Shown one piece after another: positions 1 through 9,008 of a stretch of 64,000 bases of DNA. How positions within the stretch are numbered: the stretch's first letter is position 1; every line of letters begins with the position of its first letter. The notes beneath the pieces are model-generated. The model was not told the DNA's origin and ran no database searches. It worked only from the letters and a program-made list of their open reading frames with translations. The stretch comes from JAGOBP01 sp964550855. Its GTDB lineage: Bacteria; Chloroflexota; Anaerolineae; Fen-1058. The translations under genes and the position numbers were made by a program. The stretch is from positions 1-64,000 of the forward strand of contig CAZKBQ010000007.1 in the NCBI GenBank assembly GCA_964550855.1, written 5' to 3'.

Positions 1-54
1 GACGAGTGACGAGTGACGAGTGACGAGTGACGAGTGACGAGTGACGAGTGACGA
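1..54. repeat. Tandem heptamer repeat (GAGTGAC)n
   Basis: About seven to eight uninterrupted copies of a GAGTGAC heptamer run from the window edge into a hairpin at 52-78. The same unit, with single-base variants, recurs after the thiolase gene near 54145 and in GAGTAAC form near 59848 and 60679, so this is a dispersed intergenic repeat family. The array is cut by the window edge. Confidence 0.9.
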
Positions 55-90
55 GGCCGCTCAGAATGAGCGGCCTCGTGGTTTGTTGGA
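52..90 (+). terminator. Hairpin, possible terminator of an upstream gene
   Basis: A perfect 12-bp stem (52-63 with 67-78, core GAGGCCGCTCA/TGAGCGGCCTC) has a GAA loop and is followed by a moderately T-rich GTGGTTTGTTGG. It would end a plus-strand transcript entering from outside the window. The U-tract is weak, so it may only be a repeat-associated hairpin. Positions 79-164 hold no gene that I can see. Confidence 0.5.
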
Positions 91-164
91 TGGCGCCTGG
101 CAGTAGCCTGGTGATCTTTGAGAACGCGCCGCATGCCGCTGCCGCGGATCCCGTTCACCGCTCT

Positions 165-620
165 TTATTGCACGGGAATCAACGTCATGTTCTGTTCGAT
201 CATTGTCCCCGGTTGAGGGGGAGCCACCAATCTTAATTGTTCCGGGCTTAGTTCAAGGATATCCCACGTCAGCCCCGGGCCCGCGTCGTATGAGATGACG
301 AGCTGCGTGTCGTTGTTCTTCAATTCCCAGCGGCCACTGAGCACCTGGGGCACGCCGGGCGAGAGCATGACTTGTTGATCAACTGTTCCATCACTCTTGA
401 ACGTCAGTGTGGCTTCCACCTGGGCCATTTGCACGCTCCAGGCTCTGAGCAGCAAAGTGCGCCGATCTAAAGAAGCCGGGTCGGTGCCGGCCGGCAGTTG
501 AGGCAAGGCGGCTTGCGGCTCGGTCACGGAATCGTCTATCGGCGGCGCTGAACTGCACGCCGCGAAGACGAAGCCGAGGGTGATGAAGACCAGGCTGATT
601 CTGGCAAAGACTTTTCTCAA
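165..620 (-). CDS. Putative lipoprotein, small beta-rich domain
   Basis: Secreted lipid-anchored protein of unknown function. I start it at the TTG at 620 because an AAGGAGAG ribosome site lies just upstream (628-635) and the product then begins MRKVFARIS, a classic lipoprotein signal: basic N-terminus, hydrophobic stretch, then a lipobox FAAC with the modified Cys. An ATG at 665 is in frame but would put 15 hydrophilic residues before the signal. The mature part has a short Pro-rich linker and then beta-strand patterning with GRWEL, TQLVISYD and LTWDILELSP, reminiscent of lipocalin-like stress lipoproteins; that fold is a guess. It is the last gene of a minus-strand run with the sensor gene (79-nt gap), so it may be an output or a sensed envelope component. 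Confidence 0.8.
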   Translation of the reverse strand: MRKVFARISLVFITLGFVFAACSSAPPIDDSVTEPQAALPQLPAGTDPASLDRRTLLLRAWSVQMAQVEATLTFKSDGTVDQQVMLSPGVPQVLSGRWELKNNDTQLVISYDAGPGLTWDILELSPEQLRLVAPPQPGTMIEQNMTLIPVQ

Positions 621-699
621 CTTGTCACTCTCCTTATCCAACGGCGAACCAGTCTCGTCAGCCACAACGGTTGCCGCCGGTTGTCGTCAGCGGGCCTGA

Positions 700-3600
700 C
701 TACACAATTGCCATGACCGAGGTGGCCGGCAGGCGGAACGTGACCACCACGCCGCGATCGTTTGTCAGATTTTCCACGGTTAATGTGCCGCCATGCTGCT
801 GCACGGCGTTGTGGCTCACCGTCAAGCCCATGCCCGCATGTCCGGCTTTGCGCGTAAAGAACGGCTCGAAGATGCGCGGCAGATCATCGGCACGGAGCGG
901 CGGCCCGTCGTTGATGATCAGCAGCAGCAGGTGCGGGCCGTCCTGCTGCGCGGCAATGTGCACCTGGCCGCGTTCGCCGGCCGCCTCGATGGCGTTGAAC
1001 AGCACATTGGCAATGGCCTGGGCCAGCAGGCCGGGTGCGGCCTGAATGGGCGGCAGGGGCGGCAGGGCAGTGGTGATCTGGGTTTGATAGTCCTGGGCAG
1101 CGCCGGCGGTGTCGAGCAGCGCACGCTGCACCAGCTCGTTCAGCGTCACGGCCTGTCGTGTCTCGGCAGGAGGCCGCGCCACATCCAGCACGGTGCGGGT
1201 GATCTGATCGAGCCGCGCGATGTCCTGTCGGGCCGCCGCTAGCTCATCGGCGGCGGCGGGCTGCGCCGCAATCGCATTTATCAGGTGCTGATCGATCGAC
1301 ACCAGCGGCCGGTGGATCTCCTCGACCAGCGCGGTCGCCAGCCGGCCCAGCGCGCCCATCTTCTCGGTCTGCACCAATCGCGCCTGGTTTTGCTGCCAGC
1401 TGTGTATCTGCTCCTGCTCCAGTTGATACAGGCGCGCGTTTTCAATGGCCACGGCCGCCTGATTGGCAAAGATCTGCAGGCGCTCCACGTAAGCCGGCTC
1501 GAAGAAGCCGGGAGTGCGACTTTCCAGGCTCAAAAAACCCAGCAATTTGCGTTTGAACCGGATGGTGGCGCCCACAAACGATCGGACCGGATACTGATCG
1601 GATGGCGGCGACCAGCCTTTGAATTCGGCGGTATCCCCGATGAGCAGGTGGCGCTCTTCGGACATGCGCTGCAGGTGCGGCGTGTCCATCACCACAAAGC
1701 GCCGGGCCAGCAGCTGATCCACCACATCGCGATCAGGATAGCCCTGGCAGCGCGCCACCTGCGCCACGCCCGATTCCACCAGCATGATGTTGGCCGAATC
1801 GTGGGGCACCACGCGCCCGACGTTGCTCAAAATCCGATCGAGCACCTCGTCCAGATCGAGTGTGGCGGTCAACGAGGCGGCGGTGTCGCGCAGCGCTTCG
1901 GCCAACTGGCGCTGAGTGTGTTCCATGGCAAATAGCCGCGCATTTTGAATGGCGATGGCGGCTTCATCGCCCAGCATGGCAAGCAGGCGCAGATCGTCGT
2001 CGGCGAACACGTGCGGCAGGAAGCTCTGAACGGTAATGATGCCAAAGTTCTGCTCGCCGCTGCGCACGGGCGCGGCCAGCAGCGCGCGGATGGACTCATC
2101 GACGCCGAACGGCCGCGGCTGTTCCAGGCCCGCCAGGTCGGCGATGTTCAAGACTTTGCCGTCCAACAGCGGCAGACCAAGGTCGTCGTCCGGCAGGTGC
2201 GGCCAGTCGGCCGGAAGATATTGATCGGAGTGACCGTACTCGTCCACAATCTGCACGCGATTCGGCCCGCTGTCAAACAGCAGCAGGGCGGCGCGATCGG
2301 CGCTGGGGATCAGCTGCCGCACCGAGGTGATGATCAACCCGAGCACGTGATTCAGATCCAACGTCTCGTTCAGCGCGCGGCCGATGGCGGCCATGGCTTC
2401 ACTTTCGCGCAGCCGGCGCTGCAACGATTGGTGCTGGCGCGCATTGGCGATGGCGATGGCCGCCCAGCTGGCGGCTGCTTCCATCAGGCGGGCATCGTCG
2501 TCGGTAAACACATCGGCGCGGCTGTGCACGGCCTCGATCACGCCGATGGCCTCCTGGCCCAGGATGACGGGCGCGGCGATCAGATCCAGCGCGTGATAGC
2601 GAGTAACGTCTTCAATGTCGCGGAAAATCTGCTGCCGATCGATCTCGCTGCGAACCCGCATGGTGCGGCGGTCGGCCAGCACCTGGCCCGCGATGCCGGC
2701 CTCGGCGGGGATGCGCTGGCCGCGCAACCGGTCGGCGCTGGCGCCGTTGACGGCTGCAAAGATCAACTCGCGCGAATTATCGCGCAGCAACACCGACACG
2801 CCCTCAGCCTCGAGCCGCGACATCACTTCGTCGATCAGCGTCTGCAACACGCTGTCCAGATCGAGCCGGGTGGTGACGGCCTGGCCGATTTGACCCAGCG
2901 CGGCCAGCTGTTCCACGCGGCGCTTGATCTCGGCCTCGGCCTGTTTGCGATGTGTGATGTCGCGGACGGTGACGGTGAAGACAGTTTGTTGTTTTTCCTC
3001 GATCGCGCCGAGGGAGATTTCCAGTGGAAAGGTGCTGCCGTCTTTGCGCCGGCCGACACCTTCGCTGTACTCGCTGGGCCGGCCCACCTGAGGGGCGCCG
3101 CCCAGCCGCAGGCGTTCGGCGTGCGCGGCTTTGAACCAGTCGGGCAGGAGCAGCTCAATCGGCCGACCGATCAACTCCGGCGCGGGGTAGCCAAAGATGC
3201 GCTCGGCGCCGGGGTTGGTTAGCCGAATGCGCAATTCGTGATCGATCAACAGGATGGCATCGGCCGAGATGGCGATGATGCTGGATAGCCGCGCTTCGCT
3301 GTCGCGCAACGCGTCTTCGGCTTCGCGCGTGCGCAGCAGGCGGCGCACGCGCTGGCGCAGCACGTTGTTGTTGATGGGCTTGGTCAGATAATCGGTGGCG
3401 CCGGCTTCAAACGCCCGATCGATCGAGTCGCGATCGTCCAGCGCGGTGATCATGAGGACGGGTGTGCGGTCGCCGCCGGGCAGCCGCTGAATCTCGGCGC
3501 AGGCAGTGGCGCCGTCCATCTGCGGCATGCGGATGTCCATGAGGATGATGTCGGGCCGCACGCGCTGAAAGGTCTCTATCGCTTCGAAGCCGGTGGCGGC

Positions 3601-3705
3601 CTCCGCCGCGCTGTAGCCGGCGCGCTCCAGCAGCAGACGCAGCACCGACCGGATTCCCGAATCATCATCGACGATCAGAATGAGCGGCGGATGGGTAGAG
3701 GTCAT
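700..3705 (-). CDS. Receiver-PAS-GAF(x3)-HATPase sensor protein with altered H-box
   Basis: Multidomain cytoplasmic signalling protein of 1001 aa with no membrane segment. Order: receiver (1-125; acidic D13-D15, phospho-acceptor D57 in LMDIRMP, K109 in LTKPI), PAS/PAC (about 135-255), three GAF domains (about 265-425, 440-595, 605-770), then a dimerisation helix and HATPase (N-box NVLFNAIEA, NDGPP, GHAGMGLTVS). The region that should hold the phospho-acceptor His reads GRLATALVEEIHRPL. Aligned to the usual LAHEINNPL, the His is Glu795, and a His occurs three residues on (H798). It may therefore bind ATP without normal autophosphorylation. It starts 15 nt after the stop of the upstream membrane-protein gene, so it is probably co-transcribed. 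Domain calls are secure; kinase activity is not. Confidence 0.93.
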   Translation of the reverse strand: MTSTHPPLILIVDDDSGIRSVLRLLLERAGYSAAEAATGFEAIETFQRVRPDIILMDIRMPQMDGATACAEIQRLPGGDRTPVLMITALDDRDSIDRAFEAGATDYLTKPINNNVLRQRVRRLLRTREAEDALRDSEARLSSIIAISADAILLIDHELRIRLTNPGAERIFGYPAPELIGRPIELLLPDWFKAAHAERLRLGGAPQVGRPSEYSEGVGRRKDGSTFPLEISLGAIEEKQQTVFTVTVRDITHRKQAEAEIKRRVEQLAALGQIGQAVTTRLDLDSVLQTLIDEVMSRLEAEGVSVLLRDNSRELIFAAVNGASADRLRGQRIPAEAGIAGQVLADRRTMRVRSEIDRQQIFRDIEDVTRYHALDLIAAPVILGQEAIGVIEAVHSRADVFTDDDARLMEAAASWAAIAIANARQHQSLQRRLRESEAMAAIGRALNETLDLNHVLGLIITSVRQLIPSADRAALLLFDSGPNRVQIVDEYGHSDQYLPADWPHLPDDDLGLPLLDGKVLNIADLAGLEQPRPFGVDESIRALLAAPVRSGEQNFGIITVQSFLPHVFADDDLRLLAMLGDEAAIAIQNARLFAMEHTQRQLAEALRDTAASLTATLDLDEVLDRILSNVGRVVPHDSANIMLVESGVAQVARCQGYPDRDVVDQLLARRFVVMDTPHLQRMSEERHLLIGDTAEFKGWSPPSDQYPVRSFVGATIRFKRKLLGFLSLESRTPGFFEPAYVERLQIFANQAAVAIENARLYQLEQEQIHSWQQNQARLVQTEKMGALGRLATALVEEIHRPLVSIDQHLINAIAAQPAAADELAAARQDIARLDQITRTVLDVARPPAETRQAVTLNELVQRALLDTAGAAQDYQTQITTALPPLPPIQAAPGLLAQAIANVLFNAIEAAGERGQVHIAAQQDGPHLLLLIINDGPPLRADDLPRIFEPFFTRKAGHAGMGLTVSHNAVQQHGGTLTVENLTNDRGVVVTFRLPATSVMAIV

Positions 3706-3720
3706 GACTTGATCTGCGCG

Positions 3721-4545
3721 CTAGGGTGCGGCCGGTTTCAGCGTGAGCGACCATGATGTCAGGCCGTTGCCCGCGCAGGGCGCGGCTTGCAGACCGCTGG
3801 CGGCCACACTGTCGGCGCGGCCGACGCTCACATTGTAAATCTGATCGGGCTGCATTTCAAAGTCGCCGTAACCTGGATCGATCTCCGGCCGGAGGCCGGT
3901 GACAAACCGATCGGTTCCCTGATCCCACGTAATCCACACTGTTTGTCCGGGGCGGCCCTGGCCCTGGGCATCCTGGACGATTACGCGAATTTGCGGTTTG
4001 TCCGGCGGACGGGTGCACTCCACGGTGCGCCGCACCACCTGGTAAGCGGCGGGCGGCGCTTCGGTGATGATGACGGCGGGCGGGCTGGTGGGCGTAACGG
4101 CAACAGTGGGCGGAGGAACAGTCGGCGGGGCCGCTGTCACGCCGATCGGGGCGGCGGTGGGCGGCGCCGACGTGGGGGTGGTCGCGATGGCGAGCTCGGC
4201 CAGATAGACCTGCATCGGCGCGGTTCGCACGCCCAGCCGATCGGCTATCAGGGCCAGCGCGCGCGCCGTGGGATTGGGGCCGACGGCGTTGAGTTGCGTG
4301 AAGAGTTCGGTAACGGTTTGAGCCAGAGAAGGGTCTTGCAGCGCGTTCAGCCGTGCCTGTGTGCGGGGCCAGTCGCCGTCGCGGGCGTAGGCCTCGGCGG
4401 CCATGATCAGCCAGGCCTGTCGATAGGCGGGCGCGACATTGGCGGGCGAGGCGGCCATGGGCGGCGGCGCGATGAGCCAGGCGTAGGCAAGGCCCGCGGC
4501 CAGACCGACGGCGAACAAGGCAGCCAGCAATAGGCGCGTTTTCAT
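3721..4545 (-). CDS. Membrane-anchored protein with Pro-rich linker and C-terminal beta domain
   Basis: Unrecognised 274-aa protein. One N-terminal signal anchor (about 5-25, LLLAALFAVGLAAGLAYAW) is followed by a helical domain (about 40-120: AWLIMAAEAYARDGDW, LNALQDPSLAQTV), a long Thr/Pro/Ala linker (about 120-165) and a C-terminal beta domain with two Cys (VECTRPP and APCAGNG) that could form a disulfide outside the membrane. The anchor and helical part resemble the 119-aa product of the overlapping upstream gene, so the two are tandem paralogues. Its ATG overlaps the TGA of that gene by 4 nt (ATGA), and the sensor gene follows after 15 nt. This arrangement suggests an extracytoplasmic partner of the sensor; that is inference. 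Confidence 0.85.
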   Translation of the reverse strand: MKTRLLLAALFAVGLAAGLAYAWLIAPPPMAASPANVAPAYRQAWLIMAAEAYARDGDWPRTQARLNALQDPSLAQTVTELFTQLNAVGPNPTARALALIADRLGVRTAPMQVYLAELAIATTPTSAPPTAAPIGVTAAPPTVPPPTVAVTPTSPPAVIITEAPPAAYQVVRRTVECTRPPDKPQIRVIVQDAQGQGRPGQTVWITWDQGTDRFVTGLRPEIDPGYGDFEMQPDQIYNVSVGRADSVAASGLQAAPCAGNGLTSWSLTLKPAAP

Positions 4546-4901
4546 GGCGTGAGATAAGGATCGATTTGCGGCGAGCGCGCACCCAATGCAGCAGCGAGGC
4601 GCGCCAGATACGTGATTTCGCGTCGAGGCCAGTTGGCTGCCAGGGCGCGTTCGGCCCGATCGAGCACGAGACGGCCGAGGTCAGCGTCGCCCAGCGGCTG
4701 GAGGCGGGCGATGGCCTCGGTCAAATTACGATCGTAGGCGTAGGCCTGCGCGGCCATCCACACCGCCTCGTCCTTCCAGTCGGCGCGCAGCAGCGCGGGC
4801 GGTGCGTCCACGGGCGTGGCCGGCCAGACGACCCAGCCGATCAGCAGACCCGCGCCTACGCCCAGCAATAACACCAGGCCGCCCAACACCCGTTTACGCA
4901 T
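4542..4901 (-). CDS. Small membrane-anchored protein, paralogue of the next gene
   Basis: 119-aa protein with an N-terminal signal anchor (VLGGLVLLLGVGAGLLIGWVV) and a soluble helical domain containing AVWMAAQAYAYDRN, IARLQPLGDADLG and YLARLAAALGARSPQ. It matches the first half of the downstream protein (MAA-AYA-D, ARL-L-D-L), which adds a linker and beta domain. It is first in a probable four-gene minus-strand unit ending with the lipoprotein. An extended -10 (TGATAGAAT) lies 27 nt upstream. No function can be assigned. Confidence 0.8.
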   Translation of the reverse strand: MRKRVLGGLVLLLGVGAGLLIGWVVWPATPVDAPPALLRADWKDEAVWMAAQAYAYDRNLTEAIARLQPLGDADLGRLVLDRAERALAANWPRREITYLARLAAALGARSPQIDPYLTP

Positions 4902-4927
4902 CGATCAGGTTCCACCTCGTTTGGGCG

Positions 4928-4936
4928 ATTCTATCA
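4928..4936 (-). promoter_or_regulatory. Extended -10 promoter for the minus-strand sensor unit
   Basis: On the minus strand the sequence reads TGATAGAAT, an extended -10 (TGnTAGAAT), 27 nt before the ATG at 4901. No clear -35 is visible. Confidence 0.5.
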
Positions 4937-4953
4937 CGCCTGACCGCATCCCC

Positions 4954-4992
4954 GCAAAACAAAACGGGCCAAATCAACGCTGATCCGGCCCG
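4954..4992 (-). terminator. Rho-independent terminator of tRNA-Leu
   Basis: On the minus strand CGGGCC and GGCCCG (arms 4987-4992 and 4965-4970) form a stem followed by TTTTGTTTTG. It lies about 50 nt downstream of the tRNA 3' end. Confidence 0.8.
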
Positions 4993-4999
4993 CCGTTTC

Positions 5000-5008
5000 T
5001 GGTATAAT
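5000..5008 (+). promoter_or_regulatory. Extended -10 box TGGTATAAT
   Basis: A perfect TGGTATAAT on the plus strand, between the tRNA terminator and the tRNA. The next plus gene is the ECF sigma factor at 5171, so a transcript from here would run antisense through tRNA-Leu first. The motif matches boxes before dinG, efp and the gene at 44734. Confidence 0.5.
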
Positions 5009-5041
5009 CTGCCGCGGCTCACGCCGAGACAGTTGAGAGAG

Positions 5042-5125
5042 TGCCGAAGGTGGGAATCGAACCCACATATCCCGAAGGATACACGATTTTGAGTCGTGCG
5101 CGTCTGCCAGTTCCGCCACTCCGGC
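5042..5125 (-). tRNA. tRNA-Leu (anticodon CAA)
   Basis: The minus strand folds as a class II tRNA. The acceptor GCCGGAG pairs with CTTCGGC, the discriminator is A, the anticodon loop CTCAAAA gives anticodon CAA, and there is a long variable arm (TATCCTTCGGGATA) and a TTCGATTC T-loop. The long variable arm plus CAA identifies leucine (UUG codons). CCA is not encoded. Length is 84 nt. Confidence 0.97.
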
Positions 5126-5170
5126 CTCAAGTATGAATTAGTATAGTCGAGCCTGCCGAGTTCGTCAAGT

Positions 5171-5773
5171 ATGGACGAGAATGCACTGATTCAGTCCGCG
5201 CGTCAGGGTGATCTGAACGCCTTTAACACGCTGGTGCTGACCTATCAACATCAGGTTTACAATCTGGCTTACCGGATTGTGGGCGAGGAAGCCGCGGCCT
5301 CGGACGCGACGCAAGAGGCGTTTATCTCGGCCTACAAAAACCTGAAGTCGTTTCGCGGCGGCTCGTTCAAAAGCTGGCTGCTGCGCATCGTGACGAATGC
5401 CACCTATGATGAGCTGCGCCGTCGCAAGCGGCGGCCGGCCACCTCGTTGAATGACCTCATGGATGGGGAGGATGGCGAAGTTGAGTTTGACATTCCGTCG
5501 GGTGAAGAGGGGCCGGAGAGTCTGGCTCAGCGCCGGGAACTGGCCGCGTTGATCCAGCAGGGGATCACCACCCTGCCGGACGATCAGCGCGTGGCGCTGG
5601 TGCTGAGCGATGTGCAGGGTCTCAGTTATGAAGAGATCGCCGAGGTGACGAACAGCAATCTGGGCACGGTTAAATCGCGATTAAGCCGGGGGCGCGCCAA
5701 GCTGCGCGAATATTTGCAAGCCCACGGGGAACTTTTGCCGGAAGTTTATCGTCTAGACAGTGATCCCGCATAG
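5171..5773 (+). CDS. ECF-type RNA polymerase sigma factor
   Basis: 200-aa alternative sigma factor of the RpoE/SigW type. Region 2 (about 10-80) includes AYRIVGEEAAASDATQEAF and the -10-reading FKSWLLRIVTNATYDELRRR; region 4 (about 130-185) has LPDDQRVALVLSDVQGLSYEEIAEV and a recognition helix LGTVKSRLSRGRAKLREYL. The length is normal. The putative anti-sigma gene starts just after its stop, so the pair forms an operon in which the membrane protein would hold the sigma factor until an envelope signal arrives. A TATAGT hexamer lies 23 nt before the ATG; no good ribosome site is visible. Confidence 0.95.
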   Translation: MDENALIQSARQGDLNAFNTLVLTYQHQVYNLAYRIVGEEAAASDATQEAFISAYKNLKSFRGGSFKSWLLRIVTNATYDELRRRKRRPATSLNDLMDGEDGEVEFDIPSGEEGPESLAQRRELAALIQQGITTLPDDQRVALVLSDVQGLSYEEIAEVTNSNLGTVKSRLSRGRAKLREYLQAHGELLPEVYRLDSDPA

Positions 5774-5793
5774 AGTTGTCAGGAATGGGCGAC

Positions 5794-6564
5794 ATGGCAC
5801 CGCAGACTGAACATACCCGCGCCGAGGCCTTGTTCTCGGCTTATATTGACCAGCGCGTGACCGCCGACGAAAAAGCGTTCGTCGAGCGGCACGTGGCTGC
5901 GTGTGCGGACTGCCGCGCCAAGCTCAACGCCACACGGGCGATGGTAGCGGCGCTGCGCACGCTGCCGGTCGTTAAAGCGCCGCGCTCGTTTGTGCTGCCG
6001 CGGGAGATGGAGCGCAAGCCGCGCGCTTCGCTGTTTAACTGGTATCCGGCGCTGCGGCTGGCCACGGTGCTGGCGGCGGTGGCCTTCATCGTGACCTTTG
6101 CGGGTGACCTGATGCTGGCCCGCTCCGGCAGCACGACCATGATCCCGATGCAGGCGGCGGCCCCGGCGGCTGCTCCGGCCCCGATGGCGACGGCCGCCGT
6201 GCCGGAGACTGCAGCCAAGCAGGCCGCACCTGCCGCTCCGACTGCGCCCACCGCGGAAGCGCCGGGCGAGACGGCTCGAGCGCTGCCCACGCCGACCGAC
6301 GAAGCGTTGATGGCCGTCGGCGCGGCCGCTACAGTGACGGACACGGCGACCTTGAGTGAGCCGATGATGGCGCTGAGAGCGGACATGGCGCCGACTGAAA
6401 CCATGACGGCAACGGCCACCTCCGCATTTGCGCCCACCACGCCTGCCGCTGCGATCGAGCCGGCTGCGCCTCAGCCAGACTGGCTGCGTGTGGCGACGAT
6501 CGCGCTGGGCGGATTGGTGATTGTGCTGGGGGCGGCCACGTTGATGGCGCGCCGGGGGGCCTGA
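5794..6564 (+). CDS. Anti-sigma factor with zinc-finger domain
   Basis: Membrane protein of about 256 aa. The N-terminus carries a zf-HC2/ZAS-type motif (FVERHVAACADCRAKL, giving H-x3-C-x2-C) typical of anti-sigma factors that bind ECF sigma. It is followed by a first membrane helix (LRLATVLAAVAFIVTFAG), a long Ala/Pro/Thr-rich low-complexity segment and a C-terminal helix (VATIALGGLVIVLGAATLMA). In-frame starts exist at TTG 5776, ATG 5785 and ATG 5794; I prefer 5794 because AGGA sits 9 nt before it. It directly follows the sigma gene. The low-complexity middle is presumably outside the cell. Confidence 0.88.
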   Translation: MAPQTEHTRAEALFSAYIDQRVTADEKAFVERHVAACADCRAKLNATRAMVAALRTLPVVKAPRSFVLPREMERKPRASLFNWYPALRLATVLAAVAFIVTFAGDLMLARSGSTTMIPMQAAAPAAAPAPMATAAVPETAAKQAAPAAPTAPTAEAPGETARALPTPTDEALMAVGAAATVTDTATLSEPMMALRADMAPTETMTATATSAFAPTTPAAAIEPAAPQPDWLRVATIALGGLVIVLGAATLMARRGA

Positions 6565-6579
6565 CGGGCTGAGAGAATT

Positions 6580-6621
6580 AATCGGGGGCAGCTACCGCGC
6601 AGGAGCTGCCCCCGATTGTTT
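6580..6621 (+). terminator. Rho-independent terminator of the sigma/anti-sigma operon
   Basis: A perfect 14-bp stem (6580-6593 with 6604-6617, core CGGGGGCAGCT/AGCTGCCCCCG) is followed by GTTTT. It separates this operon from the convergent pyrG. Confidence 0.92.
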
Positions 6622-6645
6622 TGGCGCGGCAATCGTAATTTCCCC

Positions 6646-8262
<1,617 letters not shown>

Positions 8263-8339
8263 GGTTCCTCCTGGTAACTTACAAGGCGCAATGAGTCATG
8301 CTCACTGCGCATCGTGCTTCTTGCATCTGACAGCCGGCA

Positions 8340-8386
8340 TTAAAAGGCGGTGGGGAGGGTCGCTTTGCGGGCAACTCTCCCCACCG
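8340..8386 (-). terminator. Rho-independent terminator of the roadblock gene
   Basis: On the minus strand CGGTGGGGAG (8377-8386) pairs with CTCCCCACCG (8348-8357) and is followed by CCTTTTA. It sits between the roadblock gene and pyrG. A smaller palindrome (GATGCC/GGCATC, 8414-8430) lies between it and the stop codon. Confidence 0.8.
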
Positions 8387-8443
8387 TCGATTTCAGGGAT
8401 TCAATTTCGGGTGGATGCCGATCGGGCATCAGGCTCCTTCGGG

Positions 8444-8815
8444 TTAAACCAGTCGTTCCAGGTCACTGGCCGCGCGCCGCATGTCCAGCATGACCAGGCC
8501 CAGCTTGGCGTGCTCGCGCGCTAGCACCGTCAGCACGGCGTCTTGCCCCACCGACATCAGAATAACGTAGCCATCCTTGCCGTGAATGTACACCTGATCA
8601 AGCACGCCGCGCCCCAGTTCGCTGGCGATACGCTCGCCCAGCGACAGCATGGCCGCCGACATGGCCGATACGCGATCTTCTTCCACACCCTGTGGCAGCG
8701 ACGACGCCATAATCAGGCCGTCCACCGACACCACCGCCGAAGCCTCGATGTCGGGCGTGCCGGCCTGCAAATCCCGCAGGCGATCGACCATTTGCTCGGT
8801 GCGCGACTTGGGCAT
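8444..8815 (-). CDS. Roadblock/LC7 domain protein
   Basis: 123-aa single-domain protein of the roadblock/LC7 (MglB-like) family, which regulates small Ras-like GTPases or acts as a scaffold. Features: IEASAVVSVDGLIMAS near the N-terminus, then VSAMSAAMLSLGERIASELG and DGYVILMSVGQDAVLTVLA. I use the ATG at 8815 because AAGGAG sits 7 nt upstream; an in-frame ATG at 8866 would overlap the promoter. No GTPase gene is nearby, so the partner must be encoded elsewhere. Confidence 0.92.
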   Translation of the reverse strand: MPKSRTEQMVDRLRDLQAGTPDIEASAVVSVDGLIMASSLPQGVEEDRVSAMSAAMLSLGERIASELGRGVLDQVYIHGKDGYVILMSVGQDAVLTVLAREHAKLGLVMLDMRRAASDLERLV

Positions 8816-8856
8816 GAACCGCTCCTTATTAAGTGCGAAAATCAGACAGCGCGATG

Positions 8857-8885
8857 AATATACCACAGCTAAATGCCCAAGTCAA
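8857..8885 (-). promoter_or_regulatory. Sigma70-type promoter of the roadblock gene
   Basis: On the minus strand TTGACT (8880-8885), a 17-nt spacer, then TATATT (8857-8862) preceded by TGG. Confidence 0.75.
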
Positions 8886-8943
8886 ACAAAGCCCGAACAA
8901 GCCTCACGGGCGGCTGGCTGCGCGCTGATCAAGACCGGCCCTA

Positions 8944-8952
8944 TGGTATAAT
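8944..8952 (+). promoter_or_regulatory. Extended -10 promoter of dinG
   Basis: TGGTATAAT with no convincing -35, 56 nt before the TTG start. It is one of the recurrent TGGTATAATC boxes in this window and is arranged divergently from the roadblock promoter. Confidence 0.7.
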
Positions 8953-9008
8953 CCCGACGCGTTCGCCGCCGGAGCACCACGGCCGCCAACGTCTAGATCG
9001 GATTTGCT

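Noticed and set aside
1..54. CRISPR array
   Set aside because: The repeats are contiguous 7-mers without spacers, and no cas gene is present.
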